This document shows, piece after piece, positions 63,311 through 64,000 of a stretch of 64,000 bases of DNA. Source of the DNA: Meishania litoralis (GTDB lineage: Bacteria; Bacteroidota; Bacteroidia; Flavobacteriales; Flavobacteriaceae); the NCBI RefSeq assembly GCF_042611095.1, contig NZ_JBHFPV010000001.1, forward strand, positions 620,001-684,000, read 5' to 3'. The notes below the pieces were generated by a model. The model saw nothing but the letters and a program-made list of their open reading frames with translations. It ran no database searches and was not told where the DNA came from. The position numbers were made by a program, and so were the translations under genes. Each line of letters opens with the position of its first letter. Position 1 is the first letter of the stretch.

Positions 63311-64000
63311 ATGCTAAAGCAACATTTACAGTTCAAATTATCTCAAAAGCTATCCCCCCAGCAGATTCAGCTCATGAAGCTGATACAACTTCCTACACAA
63401 GCTTTCGAACAAAGGTTAAAACAAGAACTCGAAGAGAATCCTGCCTTGGAGAGCGGCAAGGATGAATCAGACCTCATCAATGATGACTACGACGACGTAT
63501 TCGAAGGTGAAACGGATAATGAAACCATAACCGCTGAAGACATCAATATCGACGAATATCTCAGCGATGACGAAATACCCGACTATCGCACCAAGGCTAA
63601 CAATTACAGTGCCGACGATGAAGAAAAAAGTGTACCCTATGCAGCGGGTATCTCTTTCAATCAGTACCTTCTAAATCAACTTAACACTGAATATTTGACC
63701 GAGGAGGAATGGGCCATTGCGGAATTTTTGGTGGGTAGCGTTGACGAAAGCGGATATATTCGAAGGCCATTGACCGATATCTTGGACGACCTCGCATTCA
63801 CACAGAACATATATACCGATGAAAAAACCATTGGTAGAATATTGAGAACGGTACAAGAGTTGGACCCCCCAGGGGTAGCGGCCAGGTCTTTGGAGGAGTG
63901 TTTGATAATACAACTTAAACGAAAAGAACCCACACCAAGCGTTCAATTGGCACAGACCATACTTGAAAAATCATTTGAACAGTTTACCAAGAAACACTAT
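63311..64000 (+). CDS. rpoN: RNA polymerase sigma-54 factor, N-terminal part (runs off the window)
   Basis: The frame is open from ATG 63311 to the window edge, 230 codons, with no stop. Region I is clear: L-K-Q-H-L-Q-F-K-L-S-Q-K-L-S-P-Q-Q-I-Q-L-M-K-L-I-Q-L-P, then E-L-E-E-N-P-A-L-E, the Gln/Leu-rich activator-responsive segment. An acidic region II follows (about 50-105) and then the start of the core-binding domain with L-D-P-P-G-V-A-A-R-S-L-E-E-C-L. Sigma-54 needs an AAA+ activator to initiate transcription. The identification from region I and the L-D-P-P-G-V-A-A-R motif is secure. Confidence 0.97.
   Translation, partial: MLKQHLQFKLSQKLSPQQIQLMKLIQLPTQAFEQRLKQELEENPALESGKDESDLINDDYDDVFEGETDNETITAEDINIDEYLSDDEIPDYRTKANNYSADDEEKSVPYAAGISFNQYLLNQLNTEYLTEEEWAIAEFLVGSVDESGYIRRPLTDILDDLAFTQNIYTDEKTIGRILRTVQELDPPGVAARSLEECLIIQLKRKEPTPSVQLAQTILEKSFEQFTKKHY

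Overview
The window is a stretch of core chromosome from a member of the Bacteroidota, almost certainly a (probably marine) Flavobacteriaceae. The evidence is an alternative complex III (ActA-F) operon running into an aa3-type cytochrome oxidase, two proteins with type IX secretion (T9SS) C-terminal sorting domains, the families DUF2723, DUF5916, DUF4097 and GIN, a 7TM-DISM hybrid histidine kinase with an AraC output domain, and several promoters of the Bacteroidota type (-33 TTTG, 19-21 bp, -7 TAnnTTTG). Base composition is near 40-45 % G+C, apart from one G+C-rich island inside a single gene. I cannot name the genus.

Layout. 1-5069 (all minus strand): the start of a kelch-like lipoprotein, a cytochrome c lipoprotein, an unrecognised lipoprotein and a large hybrid sensor kinase. 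5123-10267: ruvB (minus), pckA and a long acyl-CoA dehydrogenase/oxidase (plus). 10277-23012 (minus): a GIN-domain protein preceded by the respiratory operon actABCDEF-coxB-coxA, which should carry electrons from quinol to oxygen in one supercomplex. 23245-29605: a SPOR-domain protein, the rimP-nusA-infB operon (minus) and a cation/proton antiporter. 29635-34866 (minus): a 1743-residue secreted protein joining a PQQ-type sugar dehydrogenase, a di-heme cytochrome region, PA14-like and Big2 domains and a T9SS tail. It contains a nearly exact 765-bp tandem duplication of much higher G+C. 35143-35214: tRNA-Gln. 35410-45158: a DUF2723 membrane glycosyltransferase-like protein, a thioredoxin-fold protein without its CXXC, a membrane metallophosphoesterase, cutC, a glycosylasparaginase and polA. 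45301-49008: a very small T9SS protein, a small lipoprotein and a DUF5916 outer-membrane protein. 49266-52401: rplM-rpsI-rpsB-tsf. 52481-57610 (minus): an ECF sigma factor, a HEAT-repeat anti-sigma-like protein, two DUF4097 proteins and an M61 peptidase. 57766-64000: pyrH-frr, an RND/MMPL exporter, asnS and the start of rpoN.

The genes are mostly housekeeping: translation (rplM, rpsI, rpsB, tsf, frr, infB, asnS, tRNA-Gln), transcription (nusA, rpoN, ECF sigma), respiration, and DNA replication and repair (polA, ruvB). No CRISPR array, prophage, insertion sequence or defence island is visible. The points most worth a second look are the G+C-rich duplication in the giant dehydrogenase-cytochrome protein, a helix-hairpin-helix tail shared by the respiratory subunit ActC and ribosomal protein S2, hairpin-rich leaders before rpsB and rimP, and a thioredoxin-like protein without catalytic cysteines.
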